A stretch of 64,000 nucleotides of DNA from a bacterium (lineage in GTDB: Bacteria; Armatimonadota; Zipacnadia; Zipacnadales; UBA11051). Where the stretch lies: contig JAUVVY010000010.1 in NCBI GenBank assembly GCA_030604405.1, positions 1-64,000 on the forward strand, read 5' to 3'. The notes under the pieces are model-generated. The model was not told the DNA's origin and did no database searches. It saw only the letters and a program-made list of their open reading frames with translations. Position 1 is the stretch's first letter, and the number at the start of each line of letters is the position of its first letter. Shown piece by piece: positions 36,218-45,012 of the stretch. The translations under genes were made by a program, and so were the position numbers.

Positions 36218-37681
36218 TCAGGGCAATGGCTGGCGTGTTCTGGCGGCAGGCGCGGATTGGTCGCGATACTCGGGTCGTCGCTCTTGATACTCTTGTTCCC
36301 AAATCGGATCCATGATCTGATGCAATCTCTTGGAGTATTCATCGAGATGAGCTTTGATTTTGGGGTCCGTGATAATTGTCTCTGCGCCGTCGTGAGTGGG
36401 AAAAGCGCCAGTTTGCTCGACGATCTCTCGGAGCACCCACGGCTGATCAATAATCTGACAAGGCGTCAAGAGGTTATCAGAATAGCGGTCTGGAGCAGTT
36501 GTTGCTTGCTGTCTTCTCCTAATCTCTCGAAAGAACTCAGAGTTACAAACCTCTTTTAGGCTCTTGTGTTTGATGTTGTCCACAGCGAAGTGAACAAAGC
36601 CGCAGGGCTCGACATCGCCATCACCATTGATATGAAGATACTGATTGCCGCCAGCGAGGCAGCCACTACACCGGGGACCATCGTTCCAAAAGTCACCGAT
36701 AAAAATAGGTTTGTTAGCGCAGACATAGTGATTGAATTTCCTGAGTTGATTGCGTTGTTCGGGGGTTGCCATAAGAGCTACATCGGGGTTCTTGCCAATT
36801 GGAATATACTGAAAATACCAGCCGAATAGACAGCCTTGGTCAATGAAGAAATCAATAAACTCCTCTGATGCAAGAATTTCGGCGTTTTGAGATGTCACCG
36901 TAGCTGAGAAGCCAAATATGACGCCTTCTTCTTTCAATAATCTTGCTGCTCGCATGATCTTCTTCCACGTCCCCTTGCCGCGTCGCTCGTCCGTTTCTTT
37001 TTCAAAGCCCTCGACAGAGAGGGCGGGAGCGACATTGCCCACCTGGGCCAATCGCCTGGCCATCTTTTCATCAATCAATGTGCCATTGGTGTATTGGAGC
37101 CAGTAAATGTCATTGTGCTTTTCGTAAGCATCGAAGATGTCTTCCCTGATGAGTGTTTCTCCGCCCAATGTCACTACAAAATACATCCCCATCTCCTTGG
37201 CTTCAGTTAAGACACGATCCAATAGCTCAAAGGACCAGTCATCTTCCTTAGAATACATGTAGCGGCGGGTGGAACAACCAACGCAGTTGAGATTGCATCT
37301 CATCGTAGGACTAATCAAGATGAATGTTGGGGGTCTAAAGCCTTCGCGTTGAGCGAATTGGCGCCTTTTGGCGGTTCCCAAAACAAGCTCATTGCCAATA
37401 AGGTTTTCGACGAGTTTTTTTCGACAGGCAGCACTGCTCTCTGTCTGTATTCTCTGGACCAGTTGGTATGAAGTGGCTTCGCCAAGCACTTCTGTTCTGA
37501 AGTTCTCAATTGCTTTGCTTGTCTCTTGGTTGCGGACAATCAGCTCCACCAAGTGCAATAGCCCGGCTAACTGATTGGCCGAAGCGTACCTGGTAAGTTG
37601 GGCAAGTAGGCCGACAGATCGTCTGGCCAACCCCAGTTGGAGTCCATTGGTGGCGTTGTGGAGGTTGTTGCCGAGTTCCAT
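36218..37681 (-). CDS. Radical SAM protein with SPASM-like cysteines
   Basis: A 487-residue protein. The CX3CX2C cluster for the radical SAM [4Fe-4S] site is Cys129, Cys133 and Cys136 in CNLNCVGC. FVVTLGGETLIRED carries the GGE motif. Downstream, PRCSGCLAGG and GDGDVEPCGF look like SPASM-type cysteines for additional clusters, with more Cys towards the end. About 125 residues of helical N-terminus precede the core. The substrate is unknown; such proteins modify peptides or small metabolites. I use the ATG at 37681 because GGGGA precedes it. It is 43 bp after the TetR gene, likely in one operon, and the pair is more A/T-rich than its neighbours. Confidence 0.85.
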   Translation of the reverse strand: MELGNNLHNATNGLQLGLARRSVGLLAQLTRYASANQLAGLLHLVELIVRNQETSKAIENFRTEVLGEATSYQLVQRIQTESSAACRKKLVENLIGNELVLGTAKRRQFAQREGFRPPTFILISPTMRCNLNCVGCSTRRYMYSKEDDWSFELLDRVLTEAKEMGMYFVVTLGGETLIREDIFDAYEKHNDIYWLQYTNGTLIDEKMARRLAQVGNVAPALSVEGFEKETDERRGKGTWKKIMRAARLLKEEGVIFGFSATVTSQNAEILASEEFIDFFIDQGCLFGWYFQYIPIGKNPDVALMATPEQRNQLRKFNHYVCANKPIFIGDFWNDGPRCSGCLAGGNQYLHINGDGDVEPCGFVHFAVDNIKHKSLKEVCNSEFFREIRRRQQATTAPDRYSDNLLTPCQIIDQPWVLREIVEQTGAFPTHDGAETIITDPKIKAHLDEYSKRLHQIMDPIWEQEYQERRPEYRDQSAPAARTRQPLP

Positions 37682-37724
37682 TTTGATTCCCCATTTCTTG
37701 TTTTGGAGAGAAGCCGGCGGCCGC

Positions 37725-38327
37725 TTAGCCTTCAACATTCAGCCCAAGAACAGCCAGAATTTGCTTTGACGCTTTTTTGGCATCAATTCTGTTATTCAAC
37801 AACGAGTGTTGCAGAATCACACCATCCATCATGGCGATGAGCATGGCAGTCAGCGCACGGCTGTCAACTTTCCGCGCGGACTGCTTAGCGACAGACATCT
37901 CCTCGACCAAAGATCGAATTGCATTTGAGACTTGTTGCCTCAATCGAGTAATATGCTTGTGTATCTCGTGATCAAGCGGCGACAGCTTTAGCGCGAGTGC
38001 CTTGATGAGATTCTTTTCTGTGAGGCCGAAGTCAAGATAGCTCTCAACCAGCTTGTGTAGTCTTTCACTGACTGTCTTCTCATCGAGCGCTTTGGCAATA
38101 AGTGAGTTGAGACGATTGAAAACCTCGTCCAGCACCTGGCGATAAATCTCGGTCTTGCCGGCGAAGTGATAATAGAGTGCAGCTTTAGTGATATTGACTC
38201 TCTCGGCAATGTCACTCATCGAAACGCCTAAGTAGCCGTGTTGTGAGAAAAGTCGGCGCGCAACCTCAATAATGCGTTGCTTGGTTCCGGGATTATTGTT
38301 GTCTTGCTGGTTCTTGGTTGTGGTCAT
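37725..38327 (-). CDS. TetR-family transcriptional regulator
   Basis: A 200-residue dimeric repressor. Residues about 15-62 form the TetR DNA-binding domain (RIIEVARRLFSQHGYLGVSM, DIAERVNITKAALYYHFAGK). The rest is an all-helical ligand-binding and dimerisation domain. A strong promoter and a perfect palindrome lie just upstream on the same strand, with the palindrome over the likely transcription start, so it very probably represses itself and the downstream radical SAM gene. The inducer is unknown. GGAGG lies about 15 nt before the ATG. Confidence 0.9.
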   Translation of the reverse strand: MTTTKNQQDNNNPGTKQRIIEVARRLFSQHGYLGVSMSDIAERVNITKAALYYHFAGKTEIYRQVLDEVFNRLNSLIAKALDEKTVSERLHKLVESYLDFGLTEKNLIKALALKLSPLDHEIHKHITRLRQQVSNAIRSLVEEMSVAKQSARKVDSRALTAMLIAMMDGVILQHSLLNNRIDAKKASKQILAVLGLNVEG

Positions 38328-38353
38328 GGCTAGCGGGTTAATCCTCCTATTTT

Positions 38354-38371
38354 ACTTACCGGTCGGTAAGT
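38354..38371. promoter_or_regulatory. TetR operator palindrome
   Basis: ACTTACCG-GT-CGGTAAGT: two perfect 8-bp arms with a 2-bp centre. This is the form of many TetR-family operators. It lies 7 bp downstream of the -10 box, so a bound repressor would block transcription initiation. Confidence 0.8.
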
Positions 38372-38378
38372 TGTGTTG

Positions 38379-38408
38379 ATTGTATCAGACTCAGCCGCGA
38401 TTTGTCAA
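38379..38408 (-). promoter_or_regulatory. Promoter of the TetR/radical SAM operon
   Basis: On the minus strand, a perfect TTGACA (38403-38408) and TACAAT (38379-38384) are separated by 18 nt. This is the strongest sigma70-type promoter I see in the window. Confidence 0.8.
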
Positions 38409-38511
38409 GTCCAAACTCTATTCCGCGTGCGGGTAAAGATTGTCGGTAAATGGGAACAAGCCACCCACCGTGAGAGGGCGATGCGCCCGCGCTGCTTCCA
38501 GACCACACGGC

Positions 38512-38625
38512 AGCAAGATGGAAAAGGGCGACCTGTTCTGGGTGTATGCGATCGCTCCCGGGGACAGCTTCGAGATCGGGAATTGGACGACAGTGGCGGC
38601 AGCAGAGGGAAAGAAGGGCTATTGA
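38512..38625 (+). pseudogene. C-terminal fragment of a second heparinase-like gene
   Basis: The reading frame KMEKGDLFWVYAIAPGDSFE, followed by IGNWTTV and ending KKGY, is closely similar to the last 35 codons of the heparinase-like gene at 32958 (KMKPGDLFWVYSIAPGDSFE). The nucleotide match is also strong over about 70 bases. Nothing similar lies upstream in this frame, so only the 3' end of a gene remains. Its TGA overlaps the ATG of the ThuA-like gene. Confidence 0.75.
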
Positions 38626-39293
38626 TGCGCAATATGATTTTCAGCGGCGGCGTAGCTCATGATTATGCGGCGACCTCAGCAATGCTGGCAAGTATTCTGT
38701 GTGAGGCCGGAATAACCTCGGAAATCCACGAAGACCTCGAGGCGGTGGAAGACGGGCGCCTGTTGAGCTTTGACACGCTCACGCTGAACTGCGCGCGCTG
38801 GACGTGCGAGCAGACGCCTGAATGGCGGGATGAGTGGCATTTTGAGCTCTCAGGGGCAGCTCGTGAGGGTCTTGTGGACTTTCTTCGCCGGAGCAAGGGG
38901 TTGCTGGCGCTGCATTGTGCGACCATCTGCTTCGACGACTGGCCGGAGTACCGCAAGATCCTGGGCGCATCGTGGGAATGGGACCACTCCGGACACGGGC
39001 CGTACCAGGAACACAAGATGCACATGCGTAACAAGACGCATCCGATCACCGCTGGCATGGCGGACTTCCTGCTGATGGACGAGCTCTACACGGATCCTGA
39101 GATATTTGACACGGTGGACCCGCTCATGGTGGCGGAATGGGAGGGCAAGACGCAGCCGATGCTGTGGGTGCGGGAATACGAGACTTCACGGGTATGCTAC
39201 TGCGCGCCTGGTCATGGGATCGAGACCTTCGAGAACCCGTCTTATCAAGAGCTGCTGCGGCGATGTGCGCTCTGGGTGGCCAGGCGGCTCTAG
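38625..39293 (+). CDS. ThuA-like domain protein
   Basis: A 222-residue protein with the class I glutamine amidotransferase-like fold of the ThuA family. Typical features are the opening MRNMIFSGGVAHDY, GLLALHCATICFDDWPEYRK, the HPITAGM segment and the C-terminal VCYCAPGHGIETF, which matches the usual GxGxVxYxxxGH region. ThuA-like proteins are linked to trehalose, sucrose or other carbohydrate utilisation in many genomes; the activity is not established. The start at 38625 overlaps the stop of the heparinase fragment, a typical translational coupling arrangement. The open frame extends upstream but is not coding there. Confidence 0.8.
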   Translation: MRNMIFSGGVAHDYAATSAMLASILCEAGITSEIHEDLEAVEDGRLLSFDTLTLNCARWTCEQTPEWRDEWHFELSGAAREGLVDFLRRSKGLLALHCATICFDDWPEYRKILGASWEWDHSGHGPYQEHKMHMRNKTHPITAGMADFLLMDELYTDPEIFDTVDPLMVAEWEGKTQPMLWVREYETSRVCYCAPGHGIETFENPSYQELLRRCALWVARRL

Positions 39294-39378
39294 GGACTAT
39301 CGGCGCACCGATTGAGGCAAAGCGTGAGGCAGCGCTTCGGCAAGCTCAGGGCAAGGAGAATTGAACTGTGAGCGGTGC

Positions 39379-39987
39379 TCAGGCAACGGGCTGGCGGAGG
39401 ATGGTTTTCAGCTTTTCCGGAGCGGCCCTGCGCGGATCGCTGAGGTAGATCTCGTGGTGCTTGCCGCGCAACCGGTGGCCCTTCTGGGCGATGAATTCAT
39501 GGAGCTCTGCAATCGTAGGCCCCTCAGCGTCATAAGGGCCGATGTGCATGATCTGGGCGCAGCGACCCTCATCGAAGTTCTCGAATCTTAGCTTCGGAAG
39601 CGCGGCGGGATCTTTCTTCTCTTTGAGCTGCGCTCTGGCTGCCTCGACCAGTTGCTCTGTTACGGTCTCGGGCTGCATGATCATAGAGGTCCAGAGCCAG
39701 TCGTGCTTGGCGTCGAGGCTGAATTCGGCCATGTCCTGCATCCACCACAGCCCCTCGAGCGGGGGGATGACCCAGTCCGGTCCGTCCGCGCCCTTGATCG
39801 TGAACTTGAGGGTGAACGCCATGCCGTAAAGTGCTTGCATCGCATCCTGATATTGCTGACTGGTGTTGGGGTCGCCGGCTCCATCAACCATCAGGAAATT
39901 CATAGCCGGCACTGGGACAATGCTCGGCTGCTTCGCTGACGGCTGATAGAGCTCTTTGAGCTCCTTTTTGAAGTCTATCTTGGTCAC
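39379..39987 (-). CDS. GyrI-like small-molecule-binding protein
   Basis: A 202-residue protein beginning with the sequence TKIDFKKELKELYQPSAK, the standard N-terminus of stand-alone GyrI-like (SOUL/Bacterial effector-binding fold) proteins. PAMNFLMVDGAGDPN and the C-terminal GPYDAEGPTIAELHEFI with HHEIYLSDPRR are also typical. Such proteins bind drugs or hydrolyse cyclopropanoid toxins; the ligand is unknown. I prefer the GTG at 39987 because GGGGGAG lies 6 nt upstream. It is convergent with the ThuA-like gene. Confidence 0.82.
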   Translation of the reverse strand: MTKIDFKKELKELYQPSAKQPSIVPVPAMNFLMVDGAGDPNTSQQYQDAMQALYGMAFTLKFTIKGADGPDWVIPPLEGLWWMQDMAEFSLDAKHDWLWTSMIMQPETVTEQLVEAARAQLKEKKDPAALPKLRFENFDEGRCAQIMHIGPYDAEGPTIAELHEFIAQKGHRLRGKHHEIYLSDPRRAAPEKLKTILRQPVA

Positions 39988-40025
39988 ACAGCTCTCCCCC
40001 ATTTCCATTTTTGGACGGCCCCGTC

Positions 40026-41255
40026 TCAGTCCGGGCACCAGGCGGGCGCAAGGTCGTATGCAGGATCGTTGCTGAGATTGGTCTGTCCGCTGCCGTCCGG
40101 GTCCATCACGTAGATTTCAGCGGTCTCATCTTCGTTGCGCTGGAAGGCGATCCTGGTGCCGTCGGGCGACCACAGTGGGTCCAACTCACCAGTGTCGCTA
40201 TTTGTGAGATTCGCCAACCCGGTGCCGTCAGCGTTGACCATGTAGATTTCCCAGTTGGTGTCGTCCAAGTTTGCGAAGGCAATCCTGCCACCGTCAGGCG
40301 ACCATACCGGACCGTAGTCATCGCCGGGGGTGTCCGTGAGCCTGGTCTCTCGGCTGCCGTCGAAGTTGATTACGTAGATCTCTTGATTGCCATCGCGGAA
40401 GCTGTAGAAGGCGATTTTGGCGCCATCCGGAGACCACACCGGCGCCTCACCATCATTGGTCTCGTCTGTAAGCTGCCTCAACGCACTACCGTCAGGGTTG
40501 ATGACGCAGAGAAATGAGACCTCATCGGGGCGGCTGTCGAAGACGATCCTCCGGCAGCGCGGACACCACACCGGTGAGCCCACTTGCGAGGGGGCATCGG
40601 CAATACGGGTCGGCTGGCTTCCGTCGGCGTTGGCTACGTACAGCCCCCAGTTGTCCTGGCTGAAGCGGGCGTAGGCGATCCTGGTGCTGTGCGAATTCCA
40701 CGTCGGCATTGCGGAACCAGCATCCCGGTTCGTAAGTTTGGTCTCCCCGGTACCGTCGGTGTTGATGACGTAGATGTCGCGGTTTTCGTCGTTGTCCTGG
40801 CTCTGCTCGGGGCAGGTCTTAAAGGCGATCTTGCTGCCGTCACGGGACCACAACGGGCTCAAGCAGATTGCTTCCGGCTTGTCCGTGAGCCTGACCTCGC
40901 CGCTGCCGTCAGCGTTGATGATGTAGATTTCGCCGTTCCTTGCGAAGGCGATCCTGGTGCCGTCAGAGGACCACACCGGCGGTGTTTCGTCCTCGGGGCT
41001 GTTAGTGAGGTTGCGCAGCCCGCTGCCATCGGCGTTGATGACGTAGATTTCAGCGTTGCCGTCGCGGTCGCTCGTGAAGGCGATTTTGCCGACCTCTCTG
41101 GTGCGCGTGTAGTAGGGTGCCGACACGTCCGGTTCTGTGAGGATGGGCAGTTCGGGGATCGCAGAATCGGGCGGCACTGGTTTGCATCCAGGCAATAACA
41201 GAACCAGGGCCAGCAGTACAAATATGACGCATCCGGTTTTCTGGCAGCCAGTCAT
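40026..41255 (-). CDS. TolB-like PD40 beta-propeller lipoprotein
   Basis: A 409-residue lipoprotein with a signal peptide and lipobox LLPGC at about residue 24. From residue 55 to the end there are about seven repeats of the form IAFTSDRDGNAEIYVINADG, then LTNSPEDE, then PVWSPDGT, which are the PD40/WD40-like repeats of a TolB-type six- or seven-bladed propeller. It should sit at the outer or inner membrane facing the periplasm or outside. The lack of the TolB N-terminal domain and of tol-pal neighbours argues against it being TolB proper. GGAGG precedes the ATG. Confidence 0.88.
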   Translation of the reverse strand: MTGCQKTGCVIFVLLALVLLLPGCKPVPPDSAIPELPILTEPDVSAPYYTRTREVGKIAFTSDRDGNAEIYVINADGSGLRNLTNSPEDETPPVWSSDGTRIAFARNGEIYIINADGSGEVRLTDKPEAICLSPLWSRDGSKIAFKTCPEQSQDNDENRDIYVINTDGTGETKLTNRDAGSAMPTWNSHSTRIAYARFSQDNWGLYVANADGSQPTRIADAPSQVGSPVWCPRCRRIVFDSRPDEVSFLCVINPDGSALRQLTDETNDGEAPVWSPDGAKIAFYSFRDGNQEIYVINFDGSRETRLTDTPGDDYGPVWSPDGGRIAFANLDDTNWEIYMVNADGTGLANLTNSDTGELDPLWSPDGTRIAFQRNEDETAEIYVMDPDGSGQTNLSNDPAYDLAPAWCPD

Positions 41256-41717
41256 CGCTCAGAACCTCCGCAAGTGTGTATTTGCCATGTGGAAAGGCAT
41301 TCCTCGCGCCCTGGCGAAGTACCTTCGTCCCCTGCGCCGTACTGCGCAGATGAGAGCTTGCAGGAGGCAAAAGGAGGTGCCCGGTCGTTGTATGGGGAAA
41401 GGTATGGACAACGAGTTTTGCAACATCACTTCAATCATCAAAACTACCCCCGACAACCGCTGCCAGCCATCCGGCTCTTGCGTGCTGTCATGCCGAAAAT
41501 AAATAATCGGCATTTCAGGGGAATAAGCGACGGCTATGTTACGTCAAAGAAGGTGGACTGTGCCTGCAAGGACAAAGCTTAATGAGCGGGTGCCGGAGCA
41601 AATCGGCAAGCATCGCAGCTACCCCCCGACAACCACGGGCAGCAATGCGATGCTTGCGTATTGTGATAGCGAAGACACGATCTCGATATGTACTGACATC
41701 TGGTTGGTGATAAATCC
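41256..41717. other. Gap before the efflux operon
   Basis: No supported gene. A hairpin ATGCCGA/TCGGCAT (41490-41513) with an A/T-rich loop is present, and CCCCCGACAACC occurs twice (near 41451 and 41623). GGTGAT is the likely ribosome site for the TolC-like gene. I see no convincing promoter. Confidence 0.5.
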
Positions 41718-43118
41718 ATGAGCAGAGCATCATTCGTTGTTCGTGTCGGGCTGCCCTTCGACGTGGCACAGGGCCTGTGGGCAGCCCGAGCTACGCGACT
41801 GATCGGAGTGCTTGCGCTGGTTTGTGCGACGGTGCAAGTGGCGGCCCAGACGAGCGATTCACTGCCTGATCTGACAGCGCCGCTGAGCCTGCAGCAGTGC
41901 ATTGACATGGCCTGGGAACGGCACCCCAATGTGGCCCTGGCCAGAGCAGCAGCGGACGCCGCCAGAGCCAACGCCATCCAGCAGCGCAGCCTGCGCTATC
42001 CGACTCTGCAATTGCGCTGGAGCGCGCGGGAGAGTCAGAGCCTCGGGCGGCCGGTGGACGTCGGCGGCGGTGTAATCCGGACTATAGGTGCACGTACTAC
42101 GCAGCGCGACGCAGAGCTGGCGCTGGATTACACCATTTATGAGAGCGGGCGGAAGTCCCGCATTGACCGGGCGAAGACCTCGGCAGAGGCTTCCGAGTAT
42201 GGTGTCGCCGACGCCAGGAGACAGTTGGCCTACGAGGTGACTGCGGCATATTGGGCCATCGTGGCGGCGGAGGATTACGCTGTCGTGGCGCTCAACACCG
42301 TCGCTAATGCGGAGCGCCACCGCAAATTGGTCGAGGCACGCATAGACGCCGGTGTGGCACCTGAAGCGGACCTGCTGCCGGTCAAGGTGGAGGTGTCGCA
42401 GGCGCGGCTGGAAGCAGTGCGGGCCGATACCGAGCTGCATGTGACCCACGCAGGCCTGAGGGCGCTGCTGGGTTTGCCTGCGGGTGCGGATTTGAGAGTC
42501 GCGGATGGGCTCGTACAGACCACCTACGACAATGAACTTGACGCGCTGCTGGCCATAGCGGAGCAGCAGCGACCCGACCTTGCCGAGCGGCGGCTGGGCG
42601 TGCGGGCGGCGCAACTGGGTCTCAAGACCGCCGAGGCGGAGGACGGCGTGAAGTTTAGCGCCGGCGTCAGCGGCGACTACGGGCGCCATACCGGCACCAG
42701 CGGCGAGACCTGGCAGGCGCGTATCGGGGCAACATATCCGTTGTTCGATGCCGGAGCCAGCAACGCGCAAGTCGCCTCCGCGCGCGCTGATGTAGAAAGC
42801 GCCCGGTGGCGGCTTTCAGCGCTGATGCTCAACATTCAGGAGGAAGTCGAGGCGGCGCACCTGCGTCTGCGCCAGGCCGCAGCGGTCATCGAGGCGGCAA
42901 GCCTGGCTCGCGAGGATGCGCAGAACAGTCTGGAGGCCGCCGAGGCCCGCTACCAGGAGGGCCTCGCGATCATCATCGAGGTCACCGACGCGCAACTGAC
43001 ACTGCTGCGGGCGCAGGTGGCACAAGTGCAGGCACAATACGACTACGCCATCGCCTCGGCCGCCCTCTGCAAAGCCGTCAGCACTGATATAACAATGCTA
43101 GCAGGTGATGACCAGTGA
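41718..43118 (+). CDS. TolC-family outer-membrane efflux protein
   Basis: A 466-residue outer-membrane channel protein. After the signal peptide come two TolC halves with long coiled coils: LSLQQCIDMAWERHPNVALA starts the first and QAAAVIEAASLAREDAQNSLE is in the second, with YPTLQLRWSA and YPLFDAGASNAQVASARADV as the usual beta-strand turns. It forms the exit duct for the adaptor and ABC transporter encoded downstream. An unusual point is that residues 10-24 of the N-terminus are encoded by a family B palindromic repeat, inserted just before the hydrophobic core of the signal peptide. Its stop overlaps the next GTG start by 4 bp. Confidence 0.9.
   Translation: MSRASFVVRVGLPFDVAQGLWAARATRLIGVLALVCATVQVAAQTSDSLPDLTAPLSLQQCIDMAWERHPNVALARAAADAARANAIQQRSLRYPTLQLRWSARESQSLGRPVDVGGGVIRTIGARTTQRDAELALDYTIYESGRKSRIDRAKTSAEASEYGVADARRQLAYEVTAAYWAIVAAEDYAVVALNTVANAERHRKLVEARIDAGVAPEADLLPVKVEVSQARLEAVRADTELHVTHAGLRALLGLPAGADLRVADGLVQTTYDNELDALLAIAEQQRPDLAERRLGVRAAQLGLKTAEAEDGVKFSAGVSGDYGRHTGTSGETWQARIGATYPLFDAGASNAQVASARADVESARWRLSALMLNIQEEVEAAHLRLRQAAAVIEAASLAREDAQNSLEAAEARYQEGLAIIIEVTDAQLTLLRAQVAQVQAQYDYAIASAALCKAVSTDITMLAGDDQ
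41745..41789. repeat. Family B hairpin inside the TolC coding sequence
   Basis: GTCGGGCTGCCCTTCGAC begins the element and GGGCAGCCCGAG ends it; CGGGCTGCCC (41747-41756) pairs perfectly with GGGCAGCCCG (41779-41788). It is 45 bp, a multiple of three, so the reading frame is kept. It encodes VGLPFDVAQGLWAAR. Confidence 0.8.
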
Positions 43119-45007
43119 CGCTCAAGCGTATCGCGACCGCCGTGGTGGTGCTGGCGCTGATCGTTGGCGCGGGATGGTACTGGCAAAAGAAAAAAGCCGC
43201 AAGCAGCGCGGAAGATGCGTACGAAATTGAGACCGCCACGGTCGAGCGGAAGGACCTGACGATAACCGTGTCGGCCAGCGGGCTGCTCGAGGCTCTGACG
43301 ACGGTGGAGGTGAAGTCACGCAGCGGCGGCGAGATAACCGGGATGTTCGTAGAGGCCGGCGACTATGTCGAGGCGGGGCAGCTCATCGCCCAGTGTGACC
43401 CCACCCAGATCCGAAGCAAGGTCGAACAGGTATCAGCTAACGTCTCCGCGGCCCGTGCATCGGCGGCCCAGGCGCGGCTAAATGCCTCGCTGCAGGAGGT
43501 TCAGACCGGCACCTCTATGGTACAGGCCGAGGCCGGTCTGGAGTCGGCACATGCCAACCTCAAGCAGGCCGAAGAGCAGTTGGCGCAGGAGCGGCAAACC
43601 ACGGCGGATGCGATAAGAAAGGGGCAGGCATCGCTGAAGTCAGCAAAAGCGCGGCGGTCCCAGGCGGTGGCCCAGCGCGACGTTCAAGGCACGCTGCACG
43701 CGGCCGAAGTTGCCAGCGCCGAGGCCTCGGTGGAGTCTGCGCGGCAGAACCTGGCCAAGCTGCGTGCGGGAGCGCGCCCGCAGGAAATAGCACAGTCCAG
43801 GGCGAGTCTGCGCAGTGCCGAAGCCGGCCTGCAGAACGCCGAGAAATCGCTGCAGCGGAACAAGGGGCTGCTGGCCAAGGGTTTTGTGTCGAAGCAGGCC
43901 GTTGACGACGCCGAGCAGTCGTACGAGCAGGCGCTGGCGCAGCGAGATTCGGCGAAGGAGGCTCTAGGGCAACTTGAAGCCGGCAGCCGCGTGGAGGACA
44001 TCGCCCAGGCTGAGGCACAACTGGTCCAGGCTGAAGCATCGCTGCGGCAGGCGAGGACCAACGAGGTGCAGATCGGCCTCAGAGAACACGATGTTACCGT
44101 CAACGAGGCCGGCGTGATAGAAGCGGAGGCGACGCTGGCATCTGCAAGGGCACAGAGCCGCAGCGTACAAGTGCGCGAGCAGCAACTCAAGGCGGCCAAA
44201 GCCACGGTGCGAGAAGCCGAAGCAGCGCTGCACAAGGCCGAGTCGGGCCCGCTGGAAAACGAAGTCAGACGCAAGCAGATAGAGGTGGCGATGGCTGACG
44301 TCAGGAGGCAGATGCTGGCGCTGGAGGACGCTGCCTACGACCTGCAATACACACAGGTGATTGCCCCCCGCAGCGGCGTCATAATGGAAAAGCTAGTCGA
44401 GGAAGGGACGGTAATACCCGCAGGCACCGCGGCCCTGCGCGAGGGCACCGGGCTGGTGACCATCGCCGACATCAGCAAGATGTACGTGCTGGCAGATGTG
44501 GATGAAGTGGACATCGCACCGGTTGATGTGGGCCAGGAATGTGAGGTAAGCGTCTCTTCGCTTCCTGACAAGAAGCTGAGGGGGCTCGTGGTGAAGATCT
44601 TCCCCCTGGGCGTTGAGGACCAGAACGTAGTGCGCTTCCAGGTCAAGGTGCATATCGAGAAGCCACCCACTTCGCTGCGGCCGGGGATGACTGCGGATGT
44701 GACGATCAAAGTGGCGGAAAGGTCCAATGTGCTGGTGGTGCCCGACCTGTGCATCACCCGCGCCAAGGACGAAGCCACCGTCGAAGTGATACTCCAGGAG
44801 CAGTTGGAGCAACGGGAGGTCAAAGTGGGCCTGAGCAACTGGGAGGAGACCGAGATACTGGACGGTCTCGAGGAAGGGGAGGAAGTTCTGATTCCGCCGC
44901 CGCCGGGCACAGAACTGCCGCACTGGATGGGCGGCGGAAGCACGAGGGACGATGCACAACGCAGGAGGTCGCGAATGATGCGACAGCTCCGAGGTAGAGG
45001 ACGCTGA
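43115..45007 (+). CDS. HlyD/MacA-type periplasmic adaptor with long coiled coil
   Basis: A 630-residue membrane-fusion protein. A single N-terminal membrane helix (about residues 5-22) is followed by a lipoyl half-motif (VEVKSRSGGEITGMFVEAGD), then a coiled coil of about 310 residues, the second lipoyl half (YTQVIAPRSGVIMEKLVEEG) and beta-barrel domains (VDEVDIAPVDVGQECEVSV). It links the MacB-type permease to the TolC protein. The hairpin is far longer than in E. coli MacA (about 370 residues in total) and contains an internal repeat, GARPQEIAQSRASLRSAEAG near residue 220 and GSRVEDIAQAEAQLVQAEAS near 290. The GTG start overlaps the tolC-like stop (GTGA). Confidence 0.9.
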   Translation: MTLKRIATAVVVLALIVGAGWYWQKKKAASSAEDAYEIETATVERKDLTITVSASGLLEALTTVEVKSRSGGEITGMFVEAGDYVEAGQLIAQCDPTQIRSKVEQVSANVSAARASAAQARLNASLQEVQTGTSMVQAEAGLESAHANLKQAEEQLAQERQTTADAIRKGQASLKSAKARRSQAVAQRDVQGTLHAAEVASAEASVESARQNLAKLRAGARPQEIAQSRASLRSAEAGLQNAEKSLQRNKGLLAKGFVSKQAVDDAEQSYEQALAQRDSAKEALGQLEAGSRVEDIAQAEAQLVQAEASLRQARTNEVQIGLREHDVTVNEAGVIEAEATLASARAQSRSVQVREQQLKAAKATVREAEAALHKAESGPLENEVRRKQIEVAMADVRRQMLALEDAAYDLQYTQVIAPRSGVIMEKLVEEGTVIPAGTAALREGTGLVTIADISKMYVLADVDEVDIAPVDVGQECEVSVSSLPDKKLRGLVVKIFPLGVEDQNVVRFQVKVHIEKPPTSLRPGMTADVTIKVAERSNVLVVPDLCITRAKDEATVEVILQEQLEQREVKVGLSNWEETEILDGLEEGEEVLIPPPPGTELPHWMGGGSTRDDAQRRRSRMMRQLRGRGR

Positions 45008-45012
45008 CAAAG

